Origin: CAYYFV01 sp965660075
Lineage (GTDB): Bacteria > Patescibacteriota > Gracilibacteria > UBA1369 > GCA-2718715
Reading direction: 5' to 3'
Assembly (NCBI GenBank): GCA_965660075.1
Contig: CBFHYO010000051.1
Coordinates: 1 to 24,235, forward strand
DNA length: 24,235 bases
Positions 7,145 to 16,016 of this stretch are shown in pieces; position 1 is the first letter of the stretch, and each line of letters begins with the position of its first letter. Under the pieces are notes generated by a model that saw nothing but the letters and a program-made list of their open reading frames with translations, ran no database searches and was not told where the DNA came from. Made by a program: the position numbers and the translations under genes.

Positions 7145-9666
7145 ATTGTGTTTACAATTTTAGGTACAATCAGTGCAGGTAGACTTAGTGGTATTAGATA
7201 CAACCAGTGTTGCAAACTTAACTGAACTGTTTGAAAAACTTCATTGAAAAATGGCAAATACAATACAAGCATTAACATTAATAAAGATAGTACTACGGAT
7301 ATATTAATCCTAAAATCATTAAACATTGTTTTTAAACCAAAATCTCCACCTTTACATACAAATACAAATACCAGTTCAAATAAAACAATTTGTGTAAATA
7401 ATAATGTTCTAGATAGTTCTATGGTCCCATTAAAAAACCATCCTGCTGTTTCGAAGGCCAAAACATTACAAAGACTCTGAATCATAAAAGCTACAATGAT
7501 AAATAAACCAAATTGGCGAAGCAGGGATTGGTTTGTGTTTCTGGGAGCATTTAGCATTAAGTTACTACTAGGCTTTGATTGACCAAGAGCCAAGGCAGGT
7601 AGAGCATCTGTCGCTACATTTATAAATAGCACTTGTAAGGGTAAAATCGGCATTATTCTGCCCATTAAAGTAAGCACTGTTACAGAAGCTATAGTACAAA
7701 AATTCACACCAAGCATGTACTTAATAAAACTAACAATATTTGCATAAATTCTTCTACCTTCACCAATAGTGTTAACTATTGTAGAGAAATTATCGTCTTC
7801 AAGTACAATATCGGCCACTTCTTTTGTTGCCTCTGTGCCCTTGATACCCATTGCCACACCAACATTTGCTTGTTTTAAAGCTGGAGCATCATTTACGCCA
7901 TCACCACTAACAGCTACAATCTCTCCCGATTCTTGAAGTGTTTTTACAATTCTATATTTATCTTTTGGGTTTGTTCTCGCAAAAATAGAGGTGTTTTTTA
8001 GTGCTTCGAGTAACTGTTGATCATTCATTTCTGCAATATCTGCACCAGTTAGCATATTAATATTTTTAAAACCAATTTCGGAGGCAATTGCTTGAGCTGT
8101 TATTGGATTATCTCCTGTAATAATTTTCACATCTATAGATGCTTTGGAAACCAATTCAATTGATTTTTTTACACTTTCGCGTGGGGGATCGATCATGGCC
8201 ACCAGTCCAACAAATATCAAGTTACTTTCGTCCATGTTATTTTGTTTTTTGTAAGCCAAAGCCAAAACTCTCAAGGCACTTGCAGAATACATGTGAGTTT
8301 GTCTTTCGATTTGTTTTTTAATTTCTGGTGTTAATTCTATTTGTTGACCATTTATTTGTACATGACTACATTTCGATAAAATTACTTCGCAGGCTCCTTT
8401 TGTAAATAAAAACTTGGAGTCTTTGTAGTCATGCAGTGTAGACATGCATTTTCTTTCTGATGTGAAAACATTTTCATTTAATATTTCATGACTAACTACT
8501 AAGTTTGATTTTGCACCTAAGACTTTTAGTGCAAGTTCCGTTGGATCGCCAAATGTACCATCGTTAGTTATTTGAGAATGATTGCAGTTGTATGCAATAT
8601 TTAAGAACAAATCTAAACTTGGAGAATTTACATTGATTTTAGGGCTTGTTGCGTATCCAGAACCCATAATATCGAATTCTTGATTGTCTAAAAAAATTTT
8701 CTTAACTGTCATTTCATTTTTTGTCAGAGTACCGGTTTTATCTGTACAAATAACTGTAGTTGCACCCAGTGTTTCAATTGAATTGAGTTTTCGAACAATA
8801 GCTTTTTTCGCAGCCAGTGCTTGAACTCCAAGAGCTAGAGTTAATGTAATAACAATAGGCAAACCTTCGGGTATTGCCGAAACTCCAAGGGAGACCACAG
8901 TCATAAATATATCAATAATGTCGTTTCCACGCACATAGAAAAGTGCAGAAATCAATCCAGATAAGCCTAAAACTAGCCAAACTAGATTTCGTCCAAGTTT
9001 ATCTAATTCTTGGGTGAGAGGACTAACACCTTCTTGAGTGCTTGATAACATGTTCACAATCTTACCAAATTCTGTTTGGTAACCTGTGGCATACACCACA
9101 CCAGTAGCACGACCTTGGGTGACTAATGTTCCTTTGAAAATACTTAAATCTTTTTCAGTAGATTCCTGCAAATTTTTATTAACTGGTAAGCTTTCACCAG
9201 TTAGAATTGCTTCATCTAAGTATAAGCTAAAAGTTTCTCTAAGGTAAATGTCTGCTGGAACTTTATCACCAGCATCCAAAACTACAATATCGCCCGGAAC
9301 TAAAAATTTGGATTCAATTACTTGAGGTTCGCCATCACGAATTACTTTACAAGTGGGTAGTAGCATTTTTTTCAGGGCCTTTACAGCATTATCAGCCTTG
9401 TATTCCTGAACAAAACCGATCACAGCATTTATTAGAGTAATAGCCAAAATTGCCAATGCATCAATTGTATGACCCACCAGGAATGATATAAGTGCAGCCA
9501 CAAGTAGGATAATAACCAGTAAAGATGCAAATTGACTGATAATCAATTTGATAATTGAGTTTTTAGTTTTTTTAGTGACAGAGTTAAGTCCAAATTCTTC
9601 CAGTCTTAATTGAGCCTCTACAGAAGATAGGCCTTCATGTATTTTTGTATTAAATTGCCTAAGCAT
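7126..9666 (-). CDS. P2-type cation-transporting ATPase, probably Ca2+
   Basis: 846 aa membrane pump of the P2 (Ca2+-type) P-ATPase family. Visible in order: N-terminal cation ATPase domain (1-70), actuator TGES (156-159), M4 PEGLP (266-270), phosphorylation site DKTGTLT with Asp309, nucleotide-binding domain, TGDNP (517-521), hinge GDGVNDAP (588-595), and six C-terminal membrane segments with M6 NVATD (683-687). The M4 Glu267, M5 Asn655 and M6 Asn683/Asp687 fit one Ca2+ site (site II of SERCA). At the position expected for the second-site M5 Glu there is Thr658 by eye alignment, as in secretory-pathway and plasma-membrane pumps, so one ion per cycle is likely. Substrate is inferred from family; Mn2+ or Na+ is possible. 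ATG start at 9664-9666; AT-rich leader with a TATATT box. Confidence 0.9.
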   Translation of the reverse strand: MLRQFNTKIHEGLSSVEAQLRLEEFGLNSVTKKTKNSIIKLIISQFASLLVIILLVAALISFLVGHTIDALAILAITLINAVIGFVQEYKADNAVKALKKMLLPTCKVIRDGEPQVIESKFLVPGDIVVLDAGDKVPADIYLRETFSLYLDEAILTGESLPVNKNLQESTEKDLSIFKGTLVTQGRATGVVYATGYQTEFGKIVNMLSSTQEGVSPLTQELDKLGRNLVWLVLGLSGLISALFYVRGNDIIDIFMTVVSLGVSAIPEGLPIVITLTLALGVQALAAKKAIVRKLNSIETLGATTVICTDKTGTLTKNEMTVKKIFLDNQEFDIMGSGYATSPKINVNSPSLDLFLNIAYNCNHSQITNDGTFGDPTELALKVLGAKSNLVVSHEILNENVFTSERKCMSTLHDYKDSKFLFTKGACEVILSKCSHVQINGQQIELTPEIKKQIERQTHMYSASALRVLALAYKKQNNMDESNLIFVGLVAMIDPPRESVKKSIELVSKASIDVKIITGDNPITAQAIASEIGFKNINMLTGADIAEMNDQQLLEALKNTSIFARTNPKDKYRIVKTLQESGEIVAVSGDGVNDAPALKQANVGVAMGIKGTEATKEVADIVLEDDNFSTIVNTIGEGRRIYANIVSFIKYMLGVNFCTIASVTVLTLMGRIMPILPLQVLFINVATDALPALALGQSKPSSNLMLNAPRNTNQSLLRQFGLFIIVAFMIQSLCNVLAFETAGWFFNGTIELSRTLLFTQIVLFELVFVFVCKGGDFGLKTMFNDFRINISVVLSLLMLMLVLYLPFFNEVFQTVQLSLQHWLYLIPLSLPALIVPKIVNTIKKTSL

Positions 9667-9720
9667 ACATCAGGGTTAAAGCATTAATAATATAACATTG
9701 TTTTAATTTTAAAAAAAAGT

Positions 9721-9747
9721 TTGACAATCTCAAACACAGATTATAAT
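9721..9747 (+). promoter_or_regulatory. Promoter of tRNA-Gln
   Basis: Perfect -35 TTGACA at 9721-9726. TATAAT at 9742-9747 (15-nt spacer) or TAATAT at 9744-9749 (17-nt spacer) serves as -10. The tRNA begins about 20 nt further on. It is among the strongest promoter matches in the window. Confidence 0.8.
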
Positions 9748-9767
9748 ATTTGTGTACATAAATTTAT

Positions 9768-9842
9768 TGGGGTGTAGCCAAGTGGTAAGGCAGCTGGTTT
9801 TGGTCCAGCCATGCGTGGGTTCGAGTCCTACCACCCCAGCCA
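9768..9842 (+). tRNA. tRNA-Gln, anticodon UUG, CCA encoded
   Basis: A full cloverleaf folds. The 7-bp acceptor pairs TGGGGTG (9768-9774) with CACCCCA (9832-9838). The D-stem is GCC/GGC. The anticodon stem GCTGG/CCAGC holds loop TTTTGGT, giving anticodon TTG. The T-stem GTGGG/CCTAC holds TTCGAGT. The discriminator is G and CCA is encoded at 9840-9842. The weak U1-A72 first pair is a known identity feature of bacterial glutamine tRNA. It is a single-gene transcription unit with its own promoter and terminator. Confidence 0.97.
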
Positions 9843-9843
9843 T

Positions 9844-9871
9844 CTACTTTATTACTAAAGTAGTTTTTTTT
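9844..9871 (+). terminator. Rho-independent terminator of tRNA-Gln
   Basis: Stem CTACTTT (9844-9850) with AAAGTAG (9857-9863), 6-nt loop, then eight T residues. It starts two bases after the CCA end. Confidence 0.85.
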
Positions 9872-9883
9872 ACCCCTAAAGGC

Positions 9884-9911
9884 TTGACAAAATCGAAATA
9901 AAGTGTAAAAT
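9884..9911 (+). promoter_or_regulatory. Promoter of the 1054-aa gene
   Basis: Perfect -35 TTGACA (9884-9889), 16-nt spacer, -10 TAAAAT (9906-9911). The expected start of transcription leaves only about 14 nt before the ATG at 9932, and that leader has no ribosome binding site. Confidence 0.8.
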
Positions 9912-9931
9912 TGGGAAAATAAATCTTTCCA

Positions 9932-12900
9932 ATGCAAAAAAACATAAATTTTAGTACTGTCGAAGCGATTAAAAAAATCGTAAATCCTAAAGCTCAGAAT
10001 TCTCAAGAATATCCGATTTTTGATGGTCCTGGAGTTGATACTGCTAAGCAAGAAAATGCTTTAGAATCTATCCAAAAGCATCAAAACAAGGTTTCTCTTG
10101 AGATAAGTAACAATTACCAGTTGTTAGGTTTGGCTGATTACGAATATCAATCATTACGACTAGGTTTTAGTGATTATTTATTTGTGGTAAAAAGAGGATC
10201 AGCACCAATTAACTATTACGCATTGGTAAAACGCGCTATTGAGCAATCACAAGAAAAGCAAAGAATAACAACTGATTTTTTAGACCACGCAGGTTTAGAT
10301 TATTGCGTGATTGCATCTTCTAGATTTGCAACACCATCAATTTGGAAATCCAACTCAGAAACTGAGTTTTCAATTAGCGAAACACTAGAGCAAAACACTT
10401 ATCTTCTTAATCATGGGCACACTATTTTAGAAGCTCCAAATGAACAAGAACAAGACATTATGCATGTAAGTCCCATGCAAGATACACTCCCACAAACAAA
10501 CGATAAGTCACAATTACATGTCCCAAAACCAATTGCAAAATTTACCCATAACATCGAAACCACACTTAGATTTCCATCTGAATTTGAAGGGATTTACAAA
10601 CAAGCAGAATCGATAGAGTCTACAAAAGGTGGTCTGCAAATACAATTTTTAAACATAAATGGAGAATTAGACTACAATATCACACCAGAAAATCCTTTGC
10701 AGATTGTCTTGCCAGCCAAACTTAATCAGTTAATCTCCAAACTAAGAGATGCATTTGAGAGTGCATCAAACATTCAAAAATTCAGTCTTGTACTTAGAAT
10801 TAATAAAATTCTTCAAGATGTTTCTATTGATTACGATATCAAGGATCAGGCAGTTATGGGAGTTGAATTTGATGACTCAAATCAAAACAGACTAAATATT
10901 TCTGCAAACTATTACCCGGTGCATTCAACTCTTTATTTACAGAATAAAGCAGTTTATGATGCAGTTTTATACTACTTTAAAACTAAGAGTTTTTCAGAAT
11001 TACAACGAATTTGGCCTAAAAATTATAAATCTCAAATAAAAGTTTTTTTGGCAGAGCAAATAAAAGCTTCTGGAGCAACCGATTTTGAAGCTGCTACAGT
11101 TAATCAGTTTATTCAAAAAATAACTGCAGTAGCTAAAATTGAATCAGGAATTTCAGATGAAAACAAATTTTTTAAAAAAGTTCCACTTTCTTCTGATTTA
11201 TATTACAAAATAGGAATGCAAAATTCTACACAAGAATTTTTAGACTTTATTCAAAAATATCCAGCTGATGTAAATCAATATGTATATGTTTTATGGTTTG
11301 CACAAAACAACTCCTCAGAAGCTAATTTTTTAGAAGTTGTATCTTATCTAATTTCTCAAGTGGAGAACCAAAGAAATGCAAATAATATACAACTAATAAT
11401 ATCTGCCTTAGGAACACTGCAATATGCTCCTAGTTTGCAAAATGAGGTTCAGTCAATTCTAAATCAATCAATTTTTTACAGTGCTTCTGACTGCAATTTG
11501 ATTGACAAAATCACTAGATTTGAATCACTTTATCCATTAAACAACAAAACGATAGAATGGTTTTGTAGTTTTCATAACGTAGATAGAAATTTTGTACTAA
11601 CACAAGTTGATCCAACTAAACTCGATATAAAAGACTGTTTAGGTTACATAGTAAATAAAACTCAACCCAGTTTAGAATTTGCACAAAAATTAAGACCGGT
11701 TTTAGAAGATCTTTCAAAAAATGGTCAATTACTTGATATGAGAATTTTTAAGTTCGTGTTTGAGTCATTAAAAATTTCTAATTTAAATTACTCGGATGCT
11801 GCACTTGATGAAATATCAAAGTTTATCCAACCAAATACACAAATAGTAAATTACTTACTTGAACAAAAAGTAGATCTTTATAAGGTTTATCAAGTTTTTC
11901 CACAATTTGTAGCTAATTATTTTGCGATTTCTGAATCAGCTCTTACAAATCCATACATCTACACAGATTTTGAATTTTTCAAGCTTGTAACAGATAAATT
12001 AATAAGCAGCAATTCCAAAAACCAAGAAGCAGAGTTGGTAAAGATGGTGAAATCTCTAGATTTATCTAAGCTAACTATTGATCATGTTAGAGTTTTGTCT
12101 AACAAGTGCAATTTTTACTCTACTCAATTTGATTCTGTCGTTAAAAGACAACTAGGTCTAGATTCCGATAGTTCTAATAATCAAATAGATACAGAAGAAG
12201 CTTCGATAAAATTAGACCAAGATGGCAATTTAGTAGTTTTTAATCTTCCAAGTTACTTGCAAGTAGATCAAGATAAATTAATAGAAATTCAGGAAAAACT
12301 AAAAACTGTAATTGATTTAAATGAGGAATGGTTTGCTTTTGTAGAAACTTTTGAAAAAGAAATTTTACAAATCTGTGTTTCCATAAAACCACTTACAAAA
12401 TGGCAAAAAGCTCAATCAGCTATTTATAAAGCTGCAAAAGTCTTAAACCCAGCTAATATTGTATCTAAAACAGTTAATACACTGGCTCAACATACACAAA
12501 ACAACAAATTTAGATATCTTGGTGCGGCTGGTGTTACATTGGCACTAGGAGCAGCTTATATGTTAACTCGAGATAACGGTATGGTTGAAGGCATAGATCT
12601 TGGAGTGAATTTACCAGACCCAGTATCTGTTTTACCAGACACTGCGGTAGATACAGTAACTATGGTATCTGATTCTTTAACCCAGAATGTTTATCAAAAC
12701 TTTTCAAATGTTACCCAAATTCATGGTTTTGTGGATGTACAACTACCTACGGGAGTAGATGTTTCTGATCTTGTGTCGCAATTATTCGATGTAATCAATG
12801 GACAAGTACAAGTTGAATCAGAATATTTAGATAATTTACATCAAAAAAATTCGTTTACAACCATTACAAATGGGGGAGATGTGATTGTGAGAAATGCAGA

Positions 12901-13096
12901 TGGAACCTTTAGAGAGCTATTTACGGGAGTTAAAGAATACGCCCTTGAATTGCCAAATGGTACTCAAGTTGAATCCACAGGTAACTACGAATTAATGCAA
13001 GTAGATATTGATGGACAACCTAAAGCCATTTTATATAGAGAGGTAGTACTACCTAATGGCCAAACAGGTTTCGTATCTGGTGTTAATCTAAAATAA
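9932..13096 (+). CDS. Large single-span protein with C-terminal SH3b-like domain
   Basis: 1054 aa, no family recognised for most of its length. Residues 1 to about 860 are hydrophilic and helical, with no signal peptide and no enzyme motif that I can see. One hydrophobic segment (about 862-879, YLGAAGVTLALGAAYMLT) is followed by about 175 residues rich in Val, Asp, Gly and Thr. The last 50 residues end in ILYREVVLPNGQTGFVSG, which resembles a bacterial SH3b fold (the DG.TGWVSG.YL end). This layout suggests a long cytoplasmic region anchored by one span with a small outer domain that might touch cell wall or another surface; topology is inference. Monocistronic: own promoter upstream and a bidirectional terminator downstream. 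Confidence 0.85.
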   Translation: MQKNINFSTVEAIKKIVNPKAQNSQEYPIFDGPGVDTAKQENALESIQKHQNKVSLEISNNYQLLGLADYEYQSLRLGFSDYLFVVKRGSAPINYYALVKRAIEQSQEKQRITTDFLDHAGLDYCVIASSRFATPSIWKSNSETEFSISETLEQNTYLLNHGHTILEAPNEQEQDIMHVSPMQDTLPQTNDKSQLHVPKPIAKFTHNIETTLRFPSEFEGIYKQAESIESTKGGLQIQFLNINGELDYNITPENPLQIVLPAKLNQLISKLRDAFESASNIQKFSLVLRINKILQDVSIDYDIKDQAVMGVEFDDSNQNRLNISANYYPVHSTLYLQNKAVYDAVLYYFKTKSFSELQRIWPKNYKSQIKVFLAEQIKASGATDFEAATVNQFIQKITAVAKIESGISDENKFFKKVPLSSDLYYKIGMQNSTQEFLDFIQKYPADVNQYVYVLWFAQNNSSEANFLEVVSYLISQVENQRNANNIQLIISALGTLQYAPSLQNEVQSILNQSIFYSASDCNLIDKITRFESLYPLNNKTIEWFCSFHNVDRNFVLTQVDPTKLDIKDCLGYIVNKTQPSLEFAQKLRPVLEDLSKNGQLLDMRIFKFVFESLKISNLNYSDAALDEISKFIQPNTQIVNYLLEQKVDLYKVYQVFPQFVANYFAISESALTNPYIYTDFEFFKLVTDKLISSNSKNQEAELVKMVKSLDLSKLTIDHVRVLSNKCNFYSTQFDSVVKRQLGLDSDSSNNQIDTEEASIKLDQDGNLVVFNLPSYLQVDQDKLIEIQEKLKTVIDLNEEWFAFVETFEKEILQICVSIKPLTKWQKAQSAIYKAAKVLNPANIVSKTVNTLAQHTQNNKFRYLGAAGVTLALGAAYMLTRDNGMVEGIDLGVNLPDPVSVLPDTAVDTVTMVSDSLTQNVYQNFSNVTQIHGFVDVQLPTGVDVSDLVSQLFDVINGQVQVESEYLDNLHQKNSFTTITNGGDVIVRNADGTFRELFTGVKEYALELPNGTQVESTGNYELMQVDIDGQPKAILYREVVLPNGQTGFVSGVNLK

Positions 13097-13131
13097 AACC
13101 AAATTCATTAGATCAATAAGCTTAAACAAAT

Positions 13132-13157
13132 AAAAAACCGCGTTACTGCGGTTTTTT
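13132..13157. terminator. Bidirectional terminator between convergent genes
   Basis: Ten-bp stem AAAAAACCGC (13132-13141) with GCGGTTTTTT (13148-13157) and a 6-nt loop. The A- and T-runs allow termination for both the 1054-aa gene (plus) and the kinase-like gene (minus), whose stop lies one base away at 13159. Confidence 0.9.
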
Positions 13158-13158
13158 C

Positions 13159-13866
13159 TTATTGTGTTTTAAATCCAGACCACACAGAGGTAGCAGTCAG
13201 CATAGAGAATCCAGTGAATCTCACTAGTATACTTGGATTAAAGTTTTCGAGTTTAAAGTTGCTATCAATAGATTTAATCACGCCTTCGATTAAATAGTGC
13301 TGTAAGTTAATGATTTCGCTTATACCCCACCTTAAAAATGGTTTACATTTTTCTGGTCTTAGCATTCCTGTATCAGAAAGTAAGATTTCTGAGTTGTCAC
13401 TGAGTCTAAAATTATGAACATGCAGTGGATAAGAAGGCGATACAAAGTACTTCATAAGTCCAACCATGGCCTCTGCACCTAGAAAATCTATAGCAATATT
13501 TTTTTCACGAAACAAATCAACAGAAACTTGTAAAAGTCTGCATAGTTGTTCACGAATACATTCAATCTGAAGATCTGTAGCTGTAAGTGTTGGTAAGCTG
13601 CTACGAATCTGTCTTATTATATAAGGTGGAGTAGAAACTTGGTCTTCAATTAACACAGGAGTGGCTTCTATAACTTCTGTTTCCAATATTGGGACTCCAC
13701 TATTTTGAAGTTCATTCATTTCTGCTTTTAACTCCTGTGCGCCTTTGTTGTGCCACCAAGCAAAAGGGATTTTATAAACAGATTGGTCGTCATCGTGGGA
13801 TTCACACACAAGGTGTTCAGATCCTCGCGCAAAAGGTTTTTTTAGATTTAATAAATTTTTTGTCAT
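13159..13866 (-). CDS. Kinase-like fold protein, probably atypical
   Basis: 235 aa, ATG at 13864-13866. No named family is certain, but the order of motifs recalls the protein-kinase/phosphotransferase fold. A glycine-containing loop FARGSEHLVCE (12-22) is followed by VYKIPF with Lys32 in the position of the ATP-binding lysine. A hinge-like IIRQI follows near 83-87, then IDFLG (126-130), HNFRL with Asn152, and SDTG (164-167), where Asp165 would replace the Asp of DFG. The usual HxD catalytic loop is not clear, so it may be inactive or diverged. No membrane span or signal peptide. It diverges from the MscS gene and is read alone. A wholly different fold cannot be excluded. Confidence 0.7.
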   Translation of the reverse strand: MTKNLLNLKKPFARGSEHLVCESHDDDQSVYKIPFAWWHNKGAQELKAEMNELQNSGVPILETEVIEATPVLIEDQVSTPPYIIRQIRSSLPTLTATDLQIECIREQLCRLLQVSVDLFREKNIAIDFLGAEAMVGLMKYFVSPSYPLHVHNFRLSDNSEILLSDTGMLRPEKCKPFLRWGISEIINLQHYLIEGVIKSIDSNFKLENFNPSILVRFTGFSMLTATSVWSGFKTQ

Positions 13867-13880
13867 TCCAAAGCTTTTTA

Positions 13881-13911
13881 TTTATAATTAAAGGTGATAT
13901 AATAGTATAAT
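13881..13911. promoter_or_regulatory. Divergent promoter region, kinase-like gene / mscS
   Basis: For mscS, TATAAT occurs twice (13898-13903 and 13906-13911), placing the start of transcription about 13-20 nt before the ATG. For the minus-strand gene, TATAAA at 13881-13886 or TATACT at 13904-13909 could serve as -10. No convincing -35 elements. Confidence 0.5.
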
Positions 13912-13930
13912 AAATTTAAAAGTAAAGTTT

Positions 13931-14956
13931 ATGAATAGTGTTGTAACTGAGATATTAACGAATAATTATGTACAATTTGTCTCACAAGTTGTGCTTCTTT
14001 TAGCTTTTTTGAAAATTGCTCTCAAGTTTGTCCTAAATAGATTACAGCATTTAACAAAAAACACACAAACAAAGTTTGATGACATAGCAATTAATACATT
14101 AAACGAAATTTCTAATACGAAATTAATAATACTATCTGTACTAATTCCAAGTCTAAGCTTGAATCTTAATAATTCAATTTATTTGTTAGATAAATCAATA
14201 ATTATTATTGTGGTAGCTTCTATAATTAGCAAGGGTTTAGTTAATGTTATTGATAAGCTTTTTCAAAATTATTTAGAAAAAAACCCAAGTACTAAAACAA
14301 TAGTAGGTGCGGTTAAAAAATTAGTGAGTGTAATTACTTATCTGATTGCTGCAATAATCATTCTCGATCAATATGGTGTAAATATTAACACTTTAATTGC
14401 TGGGCTTGGGATTGGTGGTGTTGCCGCAGCATTAGCTGTACAAAACATTCTAGCAGACGTTTTTTCTGCTATTACTCTATACATTGATAGACCATTTAAT
14501 GTTGGAGACTATATTAGTTTTGGTGAAAACAGGGGGACTATTAGTAAAATCGGATTAAAATCTACAACTCTCCAAACATTACTTGGAACAGAGATTATAG
14601 TTTCTAATAAAGATTTAACTAGTGGTCAGATCGAAAACTTTGGTCGCATGAAAGACAGAACAATCACTTTTGATTTAGGTGTTGCCTACGATACTCCTGT
14701 AGAAAAGCTGGATCTTGTATCAGAGATTATTAAAAATGCTGTAACGCACAACAACGCCGAGCTAATACATTGTTATTTGACCGAATTACGAGACTTTACA
14801 CTCAACTTTACAGTTAGGTACAAACTCAACACAAAAGACTATGTAGAATATTTAACTCAAAACGAAAAAATTCTAAAATCAATATTGAAGGCTTTCAATA
14901 AACATAATATAGATATTCCTTTCCCTACACAAAACATAAATCACAAAGCTGTATAA
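13931..14956 (+). CDS. MscS-family small-conductance mechanosensitive channel
   Basis: 341 aa inner-membrane channel that opens under membrane tension to release solutes during hypo-osmotic shock. Hydrophobic segments occur at about 15-35, 62-80, 88-108 and 128-148. The pore helix follows with the Gly/Ala-rich MscS motif GLGIGGVAAALAVQNIL (about 158-174). The beta domain has the family signature DRPFNVGDYI (about 186-195), then a vestibule alpha/beta domain ends near 330. It has one or two more N-terminal spans than the 286-aa E. coli MscS, as in the YnaI-like or plant-type subgroup. Monocistronic, with an AT-rich leader lacking a ribosome binding site and a clear terminator downstream. Confidence 0.93.
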   Translation: MNSVVTEILTNNYVQFVSQVVLLLAFLKIALKFVLNRLQHLTKNTQTKFDDIAINTLNEISNTKLIILSVLIPSLSLNLNNSIYLLDKSIIIIVVASIISKGLVNVIDKLFQNYLEKNPSTKTIVGAVKKLVSVITYLIAAIIILDQYGVNINTLIAGLGIGGVAAALAVQNILADVFSAITLYIDRPFNVGDYISFGENRGTISKIGLKSTTLQTLLGTEIIVSNKDLTSGQIENFGRMKDRTITFDLGVAYDTPVEKLDLVSEIIKNAVTHNNAELIHCYLTELRDFTLNFTVRYKLNTKDYVEYLTQNEKILKSILKAFNKHNIDIPFPTQNINHKAV

Positions 14957-14966
14957 ATATATTACA

Positions 14967-14993
14967 ACCACCTATTTATTAGGTGGTTTTTTT
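14967..14993 (+). terminator. Rho-independent terminator after mscS
   Basis: Stem ACCACCTA (14967-14974) with TAGGTGGT (14980-14987), 5-nt loop, followed by six more T residues. Confidence 0.9.
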
Positions 14994-15069
14994 GTGCGCT
15001 CTCAGTTGCGCCCCTTTAGCTAAAAAATAAAATCCCAAGTGTCAAGGTTTGTTATATTCAAAAGATTAT

Positions 15070-15075
15070 TATAAT
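15070..15075 (+). promoter_or_regulatory. -10 box upstream of the ABC exporter operon
   Basis: TATAAT, with TTGTTA at 15049-15054 as a possible -35 (15-nt spacer). The leader would be about 23 nt, A-rich, and without a Shine-Dalgarno sequence. The stretch 14994-15048 between terminator and promoter holds nothing else I can recognise. Confidence 0.5.
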
Positions 15076-15104
15076 ATTGTATCACATTTAGAAAAAAAAT
15101 TCAA

Positions 15105-16016
15105 ATGAGCAAAATTGCATTAAAAATACAAAAGCTAACAAAAACATATAGATCGAAAGTTAAAGCTCTTCAATCAATTGATTTAGAAATAAAAGAAGGG
15201 TCTTTTTTTGGATTGCTTGGCGAAAACGGAGCGGGAAAAACTACCACCATTGGTATTGTTACAGATTTAGTAAACAAAGATTCAGGAATAGTTGAGGTGT
15301 TTGGACACAATATCGATACAGATTTAATAAAAGCTAAAAAACAAGTTGCTGTAGTTCCCCAAGAATTTAATTTTAATATTTTCGAAAAAGTCGAAGACAT
15401 TCTAACTTACCAAGCAGGTTACTACGGAATACCCAAAAAAGAAGCACAGTTAAGAATAGATAAACTACTAAAAGATTTAGGTCTCGAAGATAAACGTAAA
15501 ACACCATCTAGAATGCTTTCTGGCGGAATGAAACGCCGATTGATGATAGCACGTGCGCTTATACTACAACCAAAACTACTAATCTTAGATGAACCAACAG
15601 CAGGTGTAGATGTTTTGCTCAGACAAGAGACTTGGGAGTATCTACGAAAACTCAACAAGCAAGGTATAACCATTTTACTTACTACCCATTATCTAGAGGA
15701 GGCAGAGCAGTTATGTGATACTATAGCAGTCATTAAAAAGGGTAAAATTATTGTTTCTGATAAAAAAGATAAATTGCTTAAATCTCTTAGTAAGCAAAGT
15801 TATTTATTAGAGTTTGATTCAAAACCATCAAAAATAAAAGGTTACGATTGTATTATAGAAAATAATTCAATGACGATTAGTTTAAACAAAAACCAGCCAC
15901 TTTCTACTTTGCTGTCTCAATTGCCAACTTCAAATAAGTTAATAGATATCAAACACGCTCAAAATAGATTAGAGCAAGTTTATTTAGATCTTCTAAACTC
16001 CACTAAAAATGCATAA
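15105..16016 (+). CDS. ABC transporter ATP-binding protein (ABC-2 exporter, YadG-like)
   Basis: 303 aa ATPase subunit of an ABC-2 type exporter. Walker A GENGAGKTT (39-47), Q-loop VVPQEF (83-88), signature LSGGM (138-142), Walker B LLILDEP (158-164), and the H-loop in LLTTHYLEEAE near residue 190 are all intact. A C-terminal extension of about 80 residues follows the nucleotide-binding domain, as in YadG, CcmA-type and drug-export ATPases. The permease gene overlaps by 8 bases (ATGCATAA), so the two subunits are cotranslated. Substrate is not determinable; known relatives export drugs, polysaccharides or unknown molecules. Confidence 0.95.
   Translation: MSKIALKIQKLTKTYRSKVKALQSIDLEIKEGSFFGLLGENGAGKTTTIGIVTDLVNKDSGIVEVFGHNIDTDLIKAKKQVAVVPQEFNFNIFEKVEDILTYQAGYYGIPKKEAQLRIDKLLKDLGLEDKRKTPSRMLSGGMKRRLMIARALILQPKLLILDEPTAGVDVLLRQETWEYLRKLNKQGITILLTTHYLEEAEQLCDTIAVIKKGKIIVSDKKDKLLKSLSKQSYLLEFDSKPSKIKGYDCIIENNSMTISLNKNQPLSTLLSQLPTSNKLIDIKHAQNRLEQVYLDLLNSTKNA

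Noticed and set aside
9764..10051. 95-codon minus-strand frame
   Set aside because: It crosses tRNA-Gln, its terminator and the promoter of the 1054-aa gene, and reads as a shadow.
13689..13910. 73-codon plus-strand frame before mscS
   Set aside because: It is antisense to the kinase-like gene and runs through the divergent promoter.
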